Shown piece by piece: positions 53,813 through 62,148 of a stretch of DNA of 64,000 nt (position 1 is the first letter of the stretch; every line of letters starts with the position of its first letter). The stretch is from NCBI GenBank assembly GCA_963761325.1, contig CAVXGZ010000001.1, forward strand, positions 62,001-126,000, read 5' to 3'. The translations under genes were made by a program, and so were the position numbers. Source of the stretch: Streptantibioticus_C sp963761325. GTDB lineage: Bacteria > Actinomycetota > Actinomycetes > Streptomycetales > Streptomycetaceae. The notes below the pieces were generated by a model that ran no database searches, was not told the origin of the DNA, and saw only the letters and a list, made by a program, of their open reading frames with translations.

Positions 53813-53860
53813 CGGTGCATCCTCCATGATCGGGAGTTACACCGAACGATTTACAGTCCC

Positions 53861-53868
53861 CATGGTTA
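53861..53868 (+). repeat. target site duplication, right copy (IS256 element)
   Basis: CATGGTTA, identical to 50773-50780, followed by the displaced 3' part of the toxin gene. Confidence 0.95.
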
Positions 53869-54140
53869 CGTCAAGGACGTATTCCGTCGGGGTCGGAGAT
53901 CGAAAGCGTCGGTACGACATCGCTGATCCGAAATTGGGTGAGGGAATCGAGTACAAGTCCGGATCCGTACCCAACGACGAAAAGCTGGCGGCGGAGATCG
54001 ATCACGACACGATCCTCATCAAGCAGGGCTGGAACGTGAAATGGGTGTTCAGAGTGGAGCCCCAACAGTGGCTTCAAGATCGGCTGAAGGCGGGTAACAT
54101 ACCGTGGGAGATGGACCATGGTGCGGCGCCGTCTCCGTGA
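53869..54140 (+). pseudogene. polymorphic toxin gene, 3' part: PD-(D/E)XK nuclease-like toxin domain
   Basis: About 80 codons ending at TGA 54138-54140: RKRRYDIADPKLGEGIEYKSG, EKLAAEIDHDTILIKQGWNVKWVFRVEPQQW, DRLKAGNIPWEM. The Asp in YDIAD, the EYK triplet and the following helix with WNVKWVF are the layout of restriction-endonuclease-fold toxins. Precise loss of the insertion sequence and one CATGGTTA would give YVKDVFRR, then a frame that ends early. The toxin frame is offset by one base, most simply one extra G in the G4 run at 53889-53892. So the gene has two lesions, not one. Confidence 0.8.
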
Positions 54141-54170
54141 TGTGCGGCTCGATGGGAGGAGAGTTCAAAC

Positions 54171-54620
54171 GTGTCGGTGGAATTCTCGAACGAGAGGGAG
54201 CGGCTTGACGCCTGGCTCTCCGCCATGTGGCTCGAATTGGAGGTGGAATTCCCGGAGGAACTGCCGGAGGACTTCCCCTTCGATTTCGACCGCCGGTCCC
54301 TTGCCGCGCTGGAGGCGCTGCTGCTGGACGAGTTCGCGTCGGACGACGACATCCGGCAGGACGAGAACAAGGAGTTCCACGACCGGACGGCGCGGTACGT
54401 CGGGGAGACCCTGCGGAAGAGCTTCCGGGGGGAATGGAAGACCGGCAGCGGGATGTACGACGGTGTACCGGTCGTGGTGTTTCCCGGGAGCAGGGCGTTT
54501 CCGGAGAGTCCGTTCCACCTGGTCGATCGGGTGCTGCTGCGGCGCACCGGCGGTGAACTGGCCCGGGTGTTCGACGGATTGACCGAGCTGGCCGGCGGGC
54601 CGTCCACCGAGCGCGGCTGA
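54171..54620 (+). CDS. putative immunity protein for the interrupted toxin
   Basis: A 149-residue acidic soluble protein from GTG 54171, with GGGAGGAG 8 bases upstream. It starts 30 bp after the toxin stop. Visible features are ERLDAWLSAMWLELEVEFPEELPEDFPFDFDRRSLAALEALL (many Glu/Asp, helical), then a beta-rich part WKTGSGMYDGVPVVVFPGSRAFPESPFHLVDRVLLRR. Small acidic proteins directly downstream of polymorphic toxins are typically their inhibitors, but I cannot place this one in a named immunity family. It is intact although its toxin is broken, so it may be kept for defence against sister strains. Confidence 0.65.
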   Translation: MSVEFSNERERLDAWLSAMWLELEVEFPEELPEDFPFDFDRRSLAALEALLLDEFASDDDIRQDENKEFHDRTARYVGETLRKSFRGEWKTGSGMYDGVPVVVFPGSRAFPESPFHLVDRVLLRRTGGELARVFDGLTELAGGPSTERG

Positions 54621-54630
54621 CCCGGAACGC

Positions 54631-54667
54631 CCGCGCCCCGCGCCGGCGGGCCGGGCGGGGCGCGGGG
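54631..54667. terminator. bidirectional terminator between immunity gene and ABC exporter
   Basis: CCCGCGCCCCGC (54631-54642) pairs perfectly with GCGGGGCGCGGG (54656-54667) around a 13-base loop, between two convergent stop codons. Confidence 0.7.
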
Positions 54668-54684
54668 GGTGGCGGGGGGCGGGG

Positions 54685-56652
54685 TCAGGTGGATTCGACG
54701 GTTTCGGCGACCGGTTCGGCGAACTGGGCGGCGTAGAGCTTGGCGTAGGCGCCGTCGGCGGCCAGCAGCTCGGTGTGGGTGCCCTGTTCCACGATGGAGC
54801 CGGACTCCATGACGAGGATGAGGTCCGCGTCGCGGATGGTGGACAGCCGGTGCGCGATGACGAAACTCGTGCGGCCGGTGCGCAGTTGGGCCATCGCGTG
54901 CTGGATCAGCACCTCGGTGCGGGTGTCGACCGAGCTGGTCGCCTCGTCGAGCACCAGGATCGCCGGTTCGGCGAGGAACGCCCGCGCGATGGTGATGAGC
55001 TGCTTCTCACCGGCGCTGATGTTGTTGCCCTCGTCGTCGATGACGGTCTCGTACCCGTCGGGCAGGGTGCGCACGAAGCGGTCGACGTGGGTCGCCCTCG
55101 CGGCCTCCACGATCTTGTCCCGGTCGGCGCTCCCGGTGCCGTAGGCGATGTTCTCCGCGATGGTGCCGCCGAACAGCCAGGTGTCCTGCAGCACCATGCC
55201 GATGCCGCTGCGCAGCTCCTCCCGGGACATGCCGGCGATGTCCACGCCGTCCAGGGTGATCCGGCCGCCGGTGACCTCGTAGAACCGCATCAGCAGGTTG
55301 ACCAGCGTGGTCTTGCCCGCGCCGGTCGGGCCGACGATGGCGACGGTCTGGCCCGGGTTGACCGACAGCGACAGGTTCTCGATGAGCGGCTTGTCGGGGT
55401 CGTAGGAGAAGGCGACGTTCTCGAACTCGACCTTGCCCACGACCCGTTCGGGGCGCACCGGGTGCTCGGGGTCGGCGTCCTGCTCGGCGGCGTCGAGGAG
55501 TTCGAAGACCCGCTCGGCGGAGGCGACGCCGGACTGCACCAGGTTCGCCATGCTCGCGACCTGGGTGAGCGGCTGGCTGAACTGCCGCGAGTACTGGACG
55601 AACGCCTGCACGTCGCCGATGGACAGCGAGCCGCTGGCCACCCGCAGCCCGCCGATGACGGCGACCAGCACGTAGTTGATGTTGCCGATGAACATCATCG
55701 CGGGCTGCATCATCCCGGAGATGAACTGCGCCCGGAACCCGGCCTCGTAGAGCTCGTCGTTGTGTTGGCGGAAGGTCTCGGCGCTCTCCTTCTGCCGGCC
55801 GAAGACCTTGACCAGCGCGTGGCCGGTGTACATCTCCTCGATGTGCGCGTTCAGCTTGCCGGTGGTCCCCCACTGCTTGATGAACTGCGGCTGGGCGCGC
55901 TTGCCGATCCGGGTCGCCACCAGCACCGACAGCGGCACGGTCAGCAGCGCGACGACGGCCAGCAGCGGTGAGATCCAGAACATCATCGACAGCACGCCGA
56001 CGATGGTCAGCAGGGACGCGGTGATCTGGCTGAGCGTCTGCTGCAGGGTCTGGGCGACGTTGTCGATGTCGTTGGTGGCCCGGGAGAGCACCTCGCCACG
56101 GGCCTGCTTGTCGAAGTAGCTCAGCGGCAGCCGGGCGAGCTTCTCCTCGACCTCCCGGCGCAGCCGGTAGACCGAGCGCTGCACGACGCGGGTGGCGATC
56201 CGGGCCTGCACGAAGCCGGCCACCGCCGCTCCGATGTAGACCAGCAGCACCCACAGCAGGACCAGGCCCACCGAGCCGAAGTCGATGCCGTGTCCCGGGT
56301 GGACGCCGTGCATCGAGGAGACGATGTCGGCGATCTTGCCCTGGCCGTGCGCGCGCAGGTAGGCGACGTCCTGCGCGACGGTGCTGCCGGGGCGCAGCCG
56401 GCGACCGATGACGCCGGCGAAGATCAGGTCGGTGGCGGTGCCCAGGATCTTGGGACCCAGGACGCTGAAGGCGACGCTGAGGACGGCCATCGCGATGCCG
56501 ACCAGCAGGACGCCGCGCTCCGGGCGCAGGGTGCGCAGCAGGCGCTTGCTCGAGCCCTTGAAGTCCATGGACTTCTCGGTCGGCTGCCCGCCCATGAACC
56601 GCATGGGCCCGCTGGCCGGTGCCGGACCTCTGCGAGGTGCGGGGGTGGTCAC
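54685..56652 (-). CDS. ABC exporter half-transporter (membrane plus ATPase domains), second gene
   Basis: A 655-residue half-transporter from ATG 56652. An N-terminal Pro/Gly-rich stretch is followed by six membrane helices (GVLLVGIAMAVLSVAFSVLGPKILGTATDLIF through YVLVAVIGGLRVASG) and an ATPase domain: Walker A IVGPTGAGKTTLVNLLMRF, Q-loop GMVLQDTWLFGGTIAENIAYG, signature NISAGEKQLITIARAFLAEPAILVLDEATSSVD. The long loop between helices 1 and 2 (RRLRPGSTVAQDVAYLRAHGQ) is typical of actinobacterial multidrug-type heterodimers. It follows the gene at 56711-58444 by 58 bp and the two should form one heterodimeric exporter. Its signature SAGEKQ is degenerate relative to the partner's SGGQRQ, as in asymmetric exporters. 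Confidence 0.93.
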   Translation of the reverse strand: MTTPAPRRGPAPASGPMRFMGGQPTEKSMDFKGSSKRLLRTLRPERGVLLVGIAMAVLSVAFSVLGPKILGTATDLIFAGVIGRRLRPGSTVAQDVAYLRAHGQGKIADIVSSMHGVHPGHGIDFGSVGLVLLWVLLVYIGAAVAGFVQARIATRVVQRSVYRLRREVEEKLARLPLSYFDKQARGEVLSRATNDIDNVAQTLQQTLSQITASLLTIVGVLSMMFWISPLLAVVALLTVPLSVLVATRIGKRAQPQFIKQWGTTGKLNAHIEEMYTGHALVKVFGRQKESAETFRQHNDELYEAGFRAQFISGMMQPAMMFIGNINYVLVAVIGGLRVASGSLSIGDVQAFVQYSRQFSQPLTQVASMANLVQSGVASAERVFELLDAAEQDADPEHPVRPERVVGKVEFENVAFSYDPDKPLIENLSLSVNPGQTVAIVGPTGAGKTTLVNLLMRFYEVTGGRITLDGVDIAGMSREELRSGIGMVLQDTWLFGGTIAENIAYGTGSADRDKIVEAARATHVDRFVRTLPDGYETVIDDEGNNISAGEKQLITIARAFLAEPAILVLDEATSSVDTRTEVLIQHAMAQLRTGRTSFVIAHRLSTIRDADLILVMESGSIVEQGTHTELLAADGAYAKLYAAQFAEPVAETVEST

Positions 56653-56710
56653 TGCTGGGCCTCCTGGTTCGGGTGGCCGGCGGCCGGTGCGTCGGTTCTC
56701 CGGACGGTCG

Positions 56711-58444
56711 TCACACCGCCTCCTGCTCGGTGAGCTGGGACAGGACGATCTCCCGGTAGGTCTCGTTGCCCGCCATCAGCTCGGTGTGCGTGCCGGCGCC
56801 CACGACGCGGCCCTCGTCGAGCACGATGATGCGGTCGGCGTCCCGGATGGTGCTGACCCGCTGCGCGACGATGATCACCGTGGCGTTCTCCGTCTCGCGG
56901 CCGAGCGCGGCGCGCAACCGGGCGTCGGTGGCGTAGTCGAGCGCCGAGAAGGAGTCGTCGAACAGGTAGATCTCCGGGCGCCGCACCAGCGCCCGCGCGA
57001 TGGCCAGGCGTTGCCGCTGGCCGCCGGAGACGTTGCCGCCGCCCTGCGCGATCGGAGCCTGGAGGCCCTCGGGCATCCGCTCGACGAAGTCGCGGGCCTG
57101 CGCGGTCTCCAGGGCCCGCCACAACTCCTCGTCGGTCGCGTCGGGCTTGCCGTAGCGCAGGTTGGAGGCGACGGTGCCGCTGAACAGGTACGGCTTCTGC
57201 GGTACCAGTCCTATGGTCTCGGCCATCACGACCGGGTCGAGTTCGCGCACGTCCACGCCGTCGACGAGCACCCGGCCGCCGGTGACGTCGAACAGCCGCG
57301 GGACCAGGCCGAGCAGGGTGGACTTGCCGCTGCCGGTCGAGCCGATGACGGCGGTCGTCTCGCCGGGCAGCGCGGACAGCGTGATGTCCCGCAGCACCGG
57401 CTCCTCGGCGCCGGGGTAGCGGAACTCCACGCCGCGCAGCTCCAGCAGCCCGTGCCGTGCGGTGGTGCCGACCGGGTTGAGCGGCGGCACGACGCTGCTG
57501 TCGGTGCCCAGCACCTCCTGGATCCGCTCGGCGCAGACCTCGGCGCGCGGGATCATCATGAACATGAAGGTCGCCATCATGACGCTCATCAGGATCTGCA
57601 TCAGGTAGCTGAGGAACGCGGTGAGCGCGCCCACCTGCATGCCGCCGCTGTCGATGCGGTGGCCGCCGAACCACAGCACGGCCACGCTGGAGAGGTTCAC
57701 CACCAGCATCACCAGCGGGAACATCATCGACATCAGCCGGCCGGCCCGCACGGCGACGGTCATCAGGTCGGTGTTGGCCTGGTTGAACCGCTCGCGCTCG
57801 TGGGTGTCGCGGACGAACGCCCGGATCACCCGGATGCCGGTGATCTGCTCGCGCAGCACCCGGTTGACGTTGTCGATGCGCTCCTGCATGCCGCGGAACA
57901 GCGGCCGCATCCGGCGCACGATCAGCGACACCAGGATGGCCAGCACCGGCACGATCACCAGGAGCAGCGCGGACAGCGGCACGTCCTGGTTGAGGGCCAT
58001 CACGACGCCGCCGATGCACATGATGGGCGCCGAGACCATCAGCGTGAAGGTCATCAGCGTCAGCATCTGGACCTGCTGGACGTCGTTGGTGGTGCGCGTG
58101 ATGAGCGACGGGGCGCCGAACTGGCCCAGTTCGCGGGAGGAGAAGGACTGCACCTGGCCGAAGACCGCGGAGCGCACGTCGCGTCCGAGCGCCATCGAGG
58201 TGCGGGCGCCGAAGTACACCGCGCCGATCGAGCAGACGATCTGGATCAGGGTCACCGCGAGCATGACGCCACCGGTGCTCACGATGTAGCCGGTGTCGCC
58301 CTTGATCACGCCGTCGTCGATGATGTCGGCGTTCAGGGTCGGCAGGTAGAGCGTCGCCAGCGTGGAGACCAACTGGAGAAGCACGATCAGCGATATGGAC
58401 GAGGTGTAGGGCTTCAAATACGCCCGCAGTAGTCGGACCAGCAC
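56711..58444 (-). CDS. ABC exporter half-transporter, first gene
   Basis: A 577-residue half-transporter from ATG 58444. Six membrane helices (SISLIVLLQLVSTLATLYLPTLNADIID, LAVTLIQIVCSIGAVYFGARTSM, SALLLVIVPVLAILVSLIVRRM) are followed by an ATPase domain with Walker A VIGSTGSGKSTLLGLVPRLFD, signature NVSGGQRQRLAIARALVRRPEIYLFDDSFSALD, and a switch His replaced in VIIVAQRVSTIRDADRI, where Gln stands where His is usual. Such substitutions mark one degenerate ATP site in heterodimeric exporters of the LmrCD/TmrAB type. First gene of the two-gene operon. Substrate unknown, possibly drugs or lipids. Confidence 0.93.
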   Translation of the reverse strand: MLVRLLRAYLKPYTSSISLIVLLQLVSTLATLYLPTLNADIIDDGVIKGDTGYIVSTGGVMLAVTLIQIVCSIGAVYFGARTSMALGRDVRSAVFGQVQSFSSRELGQFGAPSLITRTTNDVQQVQMLTLMTFTLMVSAPIMCIGGVVMALNQDVPLSALLLVIVPVLAILVSLIVRRMRPLFRGMQERIDNVNRVLREQITGIRVIRAFVRDTHERERFNQANTDLMTVAVRAGRLMSMMFPLVMLVVNLSSVAVLWFGGHRIDSGGMQVGALTAFLSYLMQILMSVMMATFMFMMIPRAEVCAERIQEVLGTDSSVVPPLNPVGTTARHGLLELRGVEFRYPGAEEPVLRDITLSALPGETTAVIGSTGSGKSTLLGLVPRLFDVTGGRVLVDGVDVRELDPVVMAETIGLVPQKPYLFSGTVASNLRYGKPDATDEELWRALETAQARDFVERMPEGLQAPIAQGGGNVSGGQRQRLAIARALVRRPEIYLFDDSFSALDYATDARLRAALGRETENATVIIVAQRVSTIRDADRIIVLDEGRVVGAGTHTELMAGNETYREIVLSQLTEQEAV

Positions 58445-58630
58445 ATCGCGCAGATTACGTGAGGCCGGGCCCCGCCGCGTCGGGATTAGGGCGGAGGCGC
58501 GGATCGGTCTTCAGGAGGAGGGCGGGCGGCATCGGCAGGAGCCTGCCGCCCGGCGCGCTCCCTTATTTCGCCGGCGTCAGCGATACTCCTTGTGTACCGG
58601 TCGAACGGGGAGAGGGAGAGGGAGGCGCCG

Positions 58631-58906
58631 ATGCTGCGCAATGGTCTGGAACCTTGGCACCTGGTCATCGTCCTTGTCGTGGTGTTCATGCTGTTCGGCG
58701 CCAAGCGCATGCCGGACACCGCACGGGCGCTCGGCAAGTCGCTGCGCATCCTGAAGAGCGAGACCAGGGCGCTGAAGGAGGACTTCAAGGACGGCCACTC
58801 CGGCGCCGACGAGTCCAACGCGACCGCCCACAAGACGATCAAGGCCGCCCCCGGCGAGCCGGTCGGCGCCCGCCCGGTCCCCGAGCCGGAGGCCAAGCAG
58901 AGCTGA
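58631..58906 (+). CDS. tatA: TatA/TatE-family twin-arginine translocase component
   Basis: A 91-residue protein. I chose ATG 58631 (MLRNGLEPWHLVIV) because GGGAGG lies 5-6 bases upstream. It has one N-terminal membrane helix (HLVIVLVVVFMLFGAKRMPDTARALGKSLRI), with the FGAKRMPD-ARALG hinge diagnostic of TatA, an amphipathic helix (LKSETRALKEDFKDG) and a charged tail. TatA multimers form the pore that exports folded proteins. No tatC is adjacent, so this is either the dispersed TatA or an extra copy. It is followed by a strong terminator and stands alone. Confidence 0.88.
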   Translation: MLRNGLEPWHLVIVLVVVFMLFGAKRMPDTARALGKSLRILKSETRALKEDFKDGHSGADESNATAHKTIKAAPGEPVGARPVPEPEAKQS

Positions 58907-58924
58907 CGCACCGCTGGAAGCGTC

Positions 58925-58970
58925 CAGAAGCCGACGACGGGCCTGCCCGTCGTCGGCTTCTGTCTCTTTT
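58925..58970 (+). terminator. intrinsic terminator of the tatA-like gene
   Basis: A 17-bp perfect stem (CAGAAGCCGACGACGGG / CCCGTCGTCGGCTTCTG) with a CCTG loop, followed by TCTCTTTT: a classical hairpin plus T-run, rare in this window. Confidence 0.95.
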
Positions 58971-59057
58971 GTCCGCTTCATCCAGTACCGTTGCCCTGTG
59001 GCCAACGTAACCTAATGGTCAAATAAGTAAAGGCGCGGTCAAGTGGAGGCGGCGATC

Positions 59058-60530
59058 ATGCGGCACCATCTCGGGCGCTTCGCCCGGCGACCCGTCCTGG
59101 CGATGGTGACCGTCCTGCTGGCCGCCGGCGGCAGCCTCGCCTTCGCGGGCGGCACGGCCGACGCGCGGCAGTCCTCCAGCGGGGTCGACACGGTGGCCTC
59201 GGCGCTGCAGCGCGGCCCGGTCTACGTCGATCCGGGCGCCGCCGGGCAGCTCACGCCGTCCGAGGCGACCGCGCTCTCCCAGACGATCAGGAAGGCCGAC
59301 AAGCCGGTCTTCGTCGCCGTGCTGCCCGCGGACTCCGCGTTCCCCTCCCGGACCGTCCTGCAGGACCTGCGCTCGGCCACCGGCATCGCCGGCGTCTACG
59401 CGGTCCGGCTCGGCGACCGGTTCGACGCGGGCGCCGACCCGCAGGTCATGCCGCCCGCCGCGGTGGCCAACCTGGTCGGCCAGGTCCAGCGCTCGTCGGG
59501 CTCGGCGGGCTCCGCCGTGCGGGCCGGCAGCGCCGACGCCGAGCTGACCTCCTTCGTCGACCAGGCCGTCCGCCAGGCCCACGGCCACGCGCCCGGCTCC
59601 TGGTCCGGCGGGTCCAACGGCACCGGCAGCACCTCCTTCGGCCCGTCCGGGGCGGGCGTGGGCCTGACGGCCGTCGTGGTGCTCGGCGTGATCGCGCTGG
59701 TGGCCGTGGGCGGCGGCTTCACGCTGATGCGCCGCCGGCGGATCCTGCGCGAGCGCGGCGAACGCGTCCAGCTCGAACACCTGCGCCAAGTGGTCGACGA
59801 GGACATCACGGCCTACGGCGAGGAGCTGGACCGGCTCGACTTCTCACCGGGCGACCCGGCCGCCGACGACGCCATGCGCGCCGACTGGACGCACGCCCTG
59901 GACGCCTACGAGCGCGCCAAGGACCGGATGGCCGCCGCCCACCACCCGCAGGACGTGCGGCCGGTCACCCAGGCCCTGGAGGACGGCCGGTTCTCGCTCG
60001 CCACCCTGGAGGCCCGCCGGGCCGGCGAACCGCTGCCGGAGCGCCGTCCGCCGTGCTTCTTCGACCCGCGGCACGGCCCCTCGGTGCGCGACGTGGCGTG
60101 GACCCCGCCGGGCGGCGTGGTCCGCGAGGTGCCGGCCTGCGCCGCCGACGCCACCCGGGTGGACGACGGCCAGGAGCCGGCGTCGCGCCAGGTCGGGACG
60201 GCGTCCGGCCCGCAGCCGTACTGGAACGCCGGGCCGATGTACGGGCCCTGGGCCGGCGGCTACTTCGGCGGCGGCCTGCTGCCCGGGCTGCTGGTCGGCA
60301 CGCTGCTCGGCGGCGCCCTCGGCGGCCCCGGCTGGGGCTACGGCTACGACGGCTCCGAGGCCGGCTACGACGGCTACGGCGGTGACGACGGCTTCGGCGG
60401 CGAGGGCGGCGGCACCACCGGCGGCGACTACACCGGCTCCGACTTCGACGCCGGGGACTTCGGCGGCGGCTTCGGCGGCGGGGGCGGCGACGGCGGGGGC
60501 GGCGGCTTCGACGGCGGCGGCTGGGGCTAG
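59058..60530 (+). CDS. membrane protein with signal peptide and Gly-rich tail
   Basis: A 490-residue protein from ATG 59058 (GGAGG 9 bases upstream; GTG 59043 also possible). A signal peptide (LAMVTVLLAAGGSLAFAGGTADA) leads into an extracytoplasmic domain of about 130 residues (GPVYVDPGAAGQLTPSEATALSQTIRKADKPVFVAVLP). One membrane helix follows (LTAVVVLGVIALVAVGGGFTLMRRRR, about 205-225), then a cytoplasmic helical region (VQLEHLRQVVDEDITAYGEELDRLDF). A final 110 residues rich in Gly, Tyr and Asp end in GGGFGGGGGDGGGGGFDGGGWG. I do not recognise a family with confidence. The tail resembles those of membrane proteins with TPM-like domains in Streptomyces, and the N-terminal domain could be related. 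Confidence 0.75.
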   Translation: MRHHLGRFARRPVLAMVTVLLAAGGSLAFAGGTADARQSSSGVDTVASALQRGPVYVDPGAAGQLTPSEATALSQTIRKADKPVFVAVLPADSAFPSRTVLQDLRSATGIAGVYAVRLGDRFDAGADPQVMPPAAVANLVGQVQRSSGSAGSAVRAGSADAELTSFVDQAVRQAHGHAPGSWSGGSNGTGSTSFGPSGAGVGLTAVVVLGVIALVAVGGGFTLMRRRRILRERGERVQLEHLRQVVDEDITAYGEELDRLDFSPGDPAADDAMRADWTHALDAYERAKDRMAAAHHPQDVRPVTQALEDGRFSLATLEARRAGEPLPERRPPCFFDPRHGPSVRDVAWTPPGGVVREVPACAADATRVDDGQEPASRQVGTASGPQPYWNAGPMYGPWAGGYFGGGLLPGLLVGTLLGGALGGPGWGYGYDGSEAGYDGYGGDDGFGGEGGGTTGGDYTGSDFDAGDFGGGFGGGGGDGGGGGFDGGGWG

Positions 60531-60543
60531 GGCCGGGGCGGTG

Positions 60544-62097
60544 TCACTCGCCCAGGCTCAGCACCGTCTCCACCGTGTCGGCCTCGGCGGCGTTCTTGTC
60601 CTCCCGGAAGCGCACCACCCGGGCGAAGCGCAGCGTCACGCCGGCCGGGTAGCGGCTGGAGCGCTGCAGGCCGTCGAAGGCGATCTCCACCACGAGTTCC
60701 GGGCGCACCCGCACCACCCAGCCGTCGTCGCCGGTGGCCAGCGTGCGCAGCCGGTCGGTCTGCCAGGCGAGCATCGCGTCGGTCAGGCCCTTGAAGGTCT
60801 TGCCCAGCATGGCGAACGAGCCGTCCGCCCGGCGGGCGCCCAGGTGCAGGTTGGACAGCTTGCCGGTGCGCCGCCCGTGCCCCCACTCGGCGGCCAGCAC
60901 CACCAGGTCGAGGGTGTGCACCGGTTTGACCTTCAGCCACGCGGACCCGCGCCGCCCGGCCCGGTACGGCGCGTCCAGCGCCTTGACGACCACCCCCTCG
61001 TGGCCGCGTTCCAGCACCTGGGCCGCGAACCGCCGCGCCGTGCGCCGCACGTCCTCGTCGGCCGGCTCACCGGCCACCAGCCGGCGCACCCGGCGTTCCT
61101 GAGGGACGATCCTGGCCAGCTCCGAGTGCCGCTCGGCGGTGGGGAGCTGGAGCAGGTCGCGGCCGTCGACCGACAGCACGTCGAAGAAGACCGGGGACAG
61201 CGGCAGCAGCGCCTGCTGGCCCTCGACGTCCAGCCGGGAGCCGACCCGGGAGGCGGTCTCCTGGAACGGCCGGGGCCGGCCGGACGCGTCGAGCGAGATC
61301 ACCTCGCCGTCCAGGATCGCCTGATCGACCGCCAACTCCCTCGCCGCCAGGACGACTTCCGGCAGCCGGGCGGTGATGTCCTCCAGCGTGCGGGTGAAGA
61401 TCCGTACCGCCTCGCCGTCGCGGTGCACCTGGATGCGTATGCCGTCGAGCTTCTCCTCCAGGGCGCACGGGCCGAGGTGGTCGAGCGCGTCGTTCACGTC
61501 CTTCGCGCTGTGCGCCAGCATCGGCAGCACCGGGCGGCCCACTTCGAGCCGGAAGTCGGCCAGCGCCTCCGGACCGCGGGCCAGCAGCGCCTCGGCGACC
61601 GCGCCGAGGGATCCGCCGAGCATCACCGCCCGGCGCACCTCGTCCGGCGCCGCGTCCGCCGCCGACGCCAGGCCCTCCACCGCCAGCGCGTCCGAGGCGC
61701 CCTGCCGCAGCTCGCCGCCGATCAGGCCCACCAGGAACGCCTGCTCCTCCTCGGTGGCGGCCCGCATCAACTCGCCGACCAGCCGCTTGCGTTCGGCCTG
61801 CGCGCCCTTGCCGGAGAGCGCCGAGATCCGGTCGAGCGCCTTGTGGGTGCCCAGCACGGTCAGGCTCGGCTCGGCGGCCGGCGGGTGCCGTTCGCTCAAC
61901 GTGCTCCAGCCGACGCCGATCCGGCGCTGCGGCAGCCGGCCCGCGAGATAGGTGACGACCACCGGTGCCTCGCTCGGCCGCGCGGTGCGCAACAGCCGGG
62001 CGAGGGCCGCGGTCTTCTCCGTGCGGGCCGGGGTGGCGGCGACCTCGCGGGAGAGCCGGGCCACGTCAACGAGCAACATGCCTTCATGGTGGCCCAC
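60544..62097 (-). CDS. lig: ATP-dependent DNA ligase
   Basis: A 517-residue ligase from ATG 62097. An N-terminal helical DNA-binding domain (residues 1-190) is followed by the adenylation domain with the nucleotide-binding Lys at about residue 216 in ALEEKLDGIRIQVHRDGE (motif I KxDG). The remaining motifs are ILDGEVISLD, PVFFDVLSVDGRDLL, GVVVKALDAPY and SAWLKVKPVH, and an OB domain closes it (VEIAFDGLQRSSRYPAGVTLRFARVVRFREDK). It is the LigB-like class found in mycobacteria and Streptomyces alongside the essential NAD-dependent LigA, probably for repair. No Ku or polymerase partner lies nearby, so it is not an LigD-type end-joining set. It converges with the Gly-rich membrane protein gene. 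Confidence 0.95.
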   Translation of the reverse strand: MGHHEGMLLVDVARLSREVAATPARTEKTAALARLLRTARPSEAPVVVTYLAGRLPQRRIGVGWSTLSERHPPAAEPSLTVLGTHKALDRISALSGKGAQAERKRLVGELMRAATEEEQAFLVGLIGGELRQGASDALAVEGLASAADAAPDEVRRAVMLGGSLGAVAEALLARGPEALADFRLEVGRPVLPMLAHSAKDVNDALDHLGPCALEEKLDGIRIQVHRDGEAVRIFTRTLEDITARLPEVVLAARELAVDQAILDGEVISLDASGRPRPFQETASRVGSRLDVEGQQALLPLSPVFFDVLSVDGRDLLQLPTAERHSELARIVPQERRVRRLVAGEPADEDVRRTARRFAAQVLERGHEGVVVKALDAPYRAGRRGSAWLKVKPVHTLDLVVLAAEWGHGRRTGKLSNLHLGARRADGSFAMLGKTFKGLTDAMLAWQTDRLRTLATGDDGWVVRVRPELVVEIAFDGLQRSSRYPAGVTLRFARVVRFREDKNAAEADTVETVLSLGE

Positions 62098-62148
62098 CGG
62101 AGGGCCGAGCGCCCGCCGGCCGACCGGATCCGTTGCGGCCGGTGCGCG

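Larger units (their letters stand above)
50781..53860. mobile_element. IS256-family insertion sequence carrying a nested ISL3 element
   Basis: The ends are 26-bp inverted repeats matching at 22 positions: 50781-50806 starts GGGTCTGTCAATCG and 53835-53860 read on the minus strand starts GGGACTGTAAATCG; both finish CGGTGTAACT. They are flanked by CATGGTTA on each side. Total length is 3080 bp; without the nested 1692-bp element and its 8-bp duplication it is 1380 bp, a normal IS256 size. The transposase is on the minus strand, split at its first catalytic Asp region. The element lies in the toxin gene. Confidence 0.95.
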
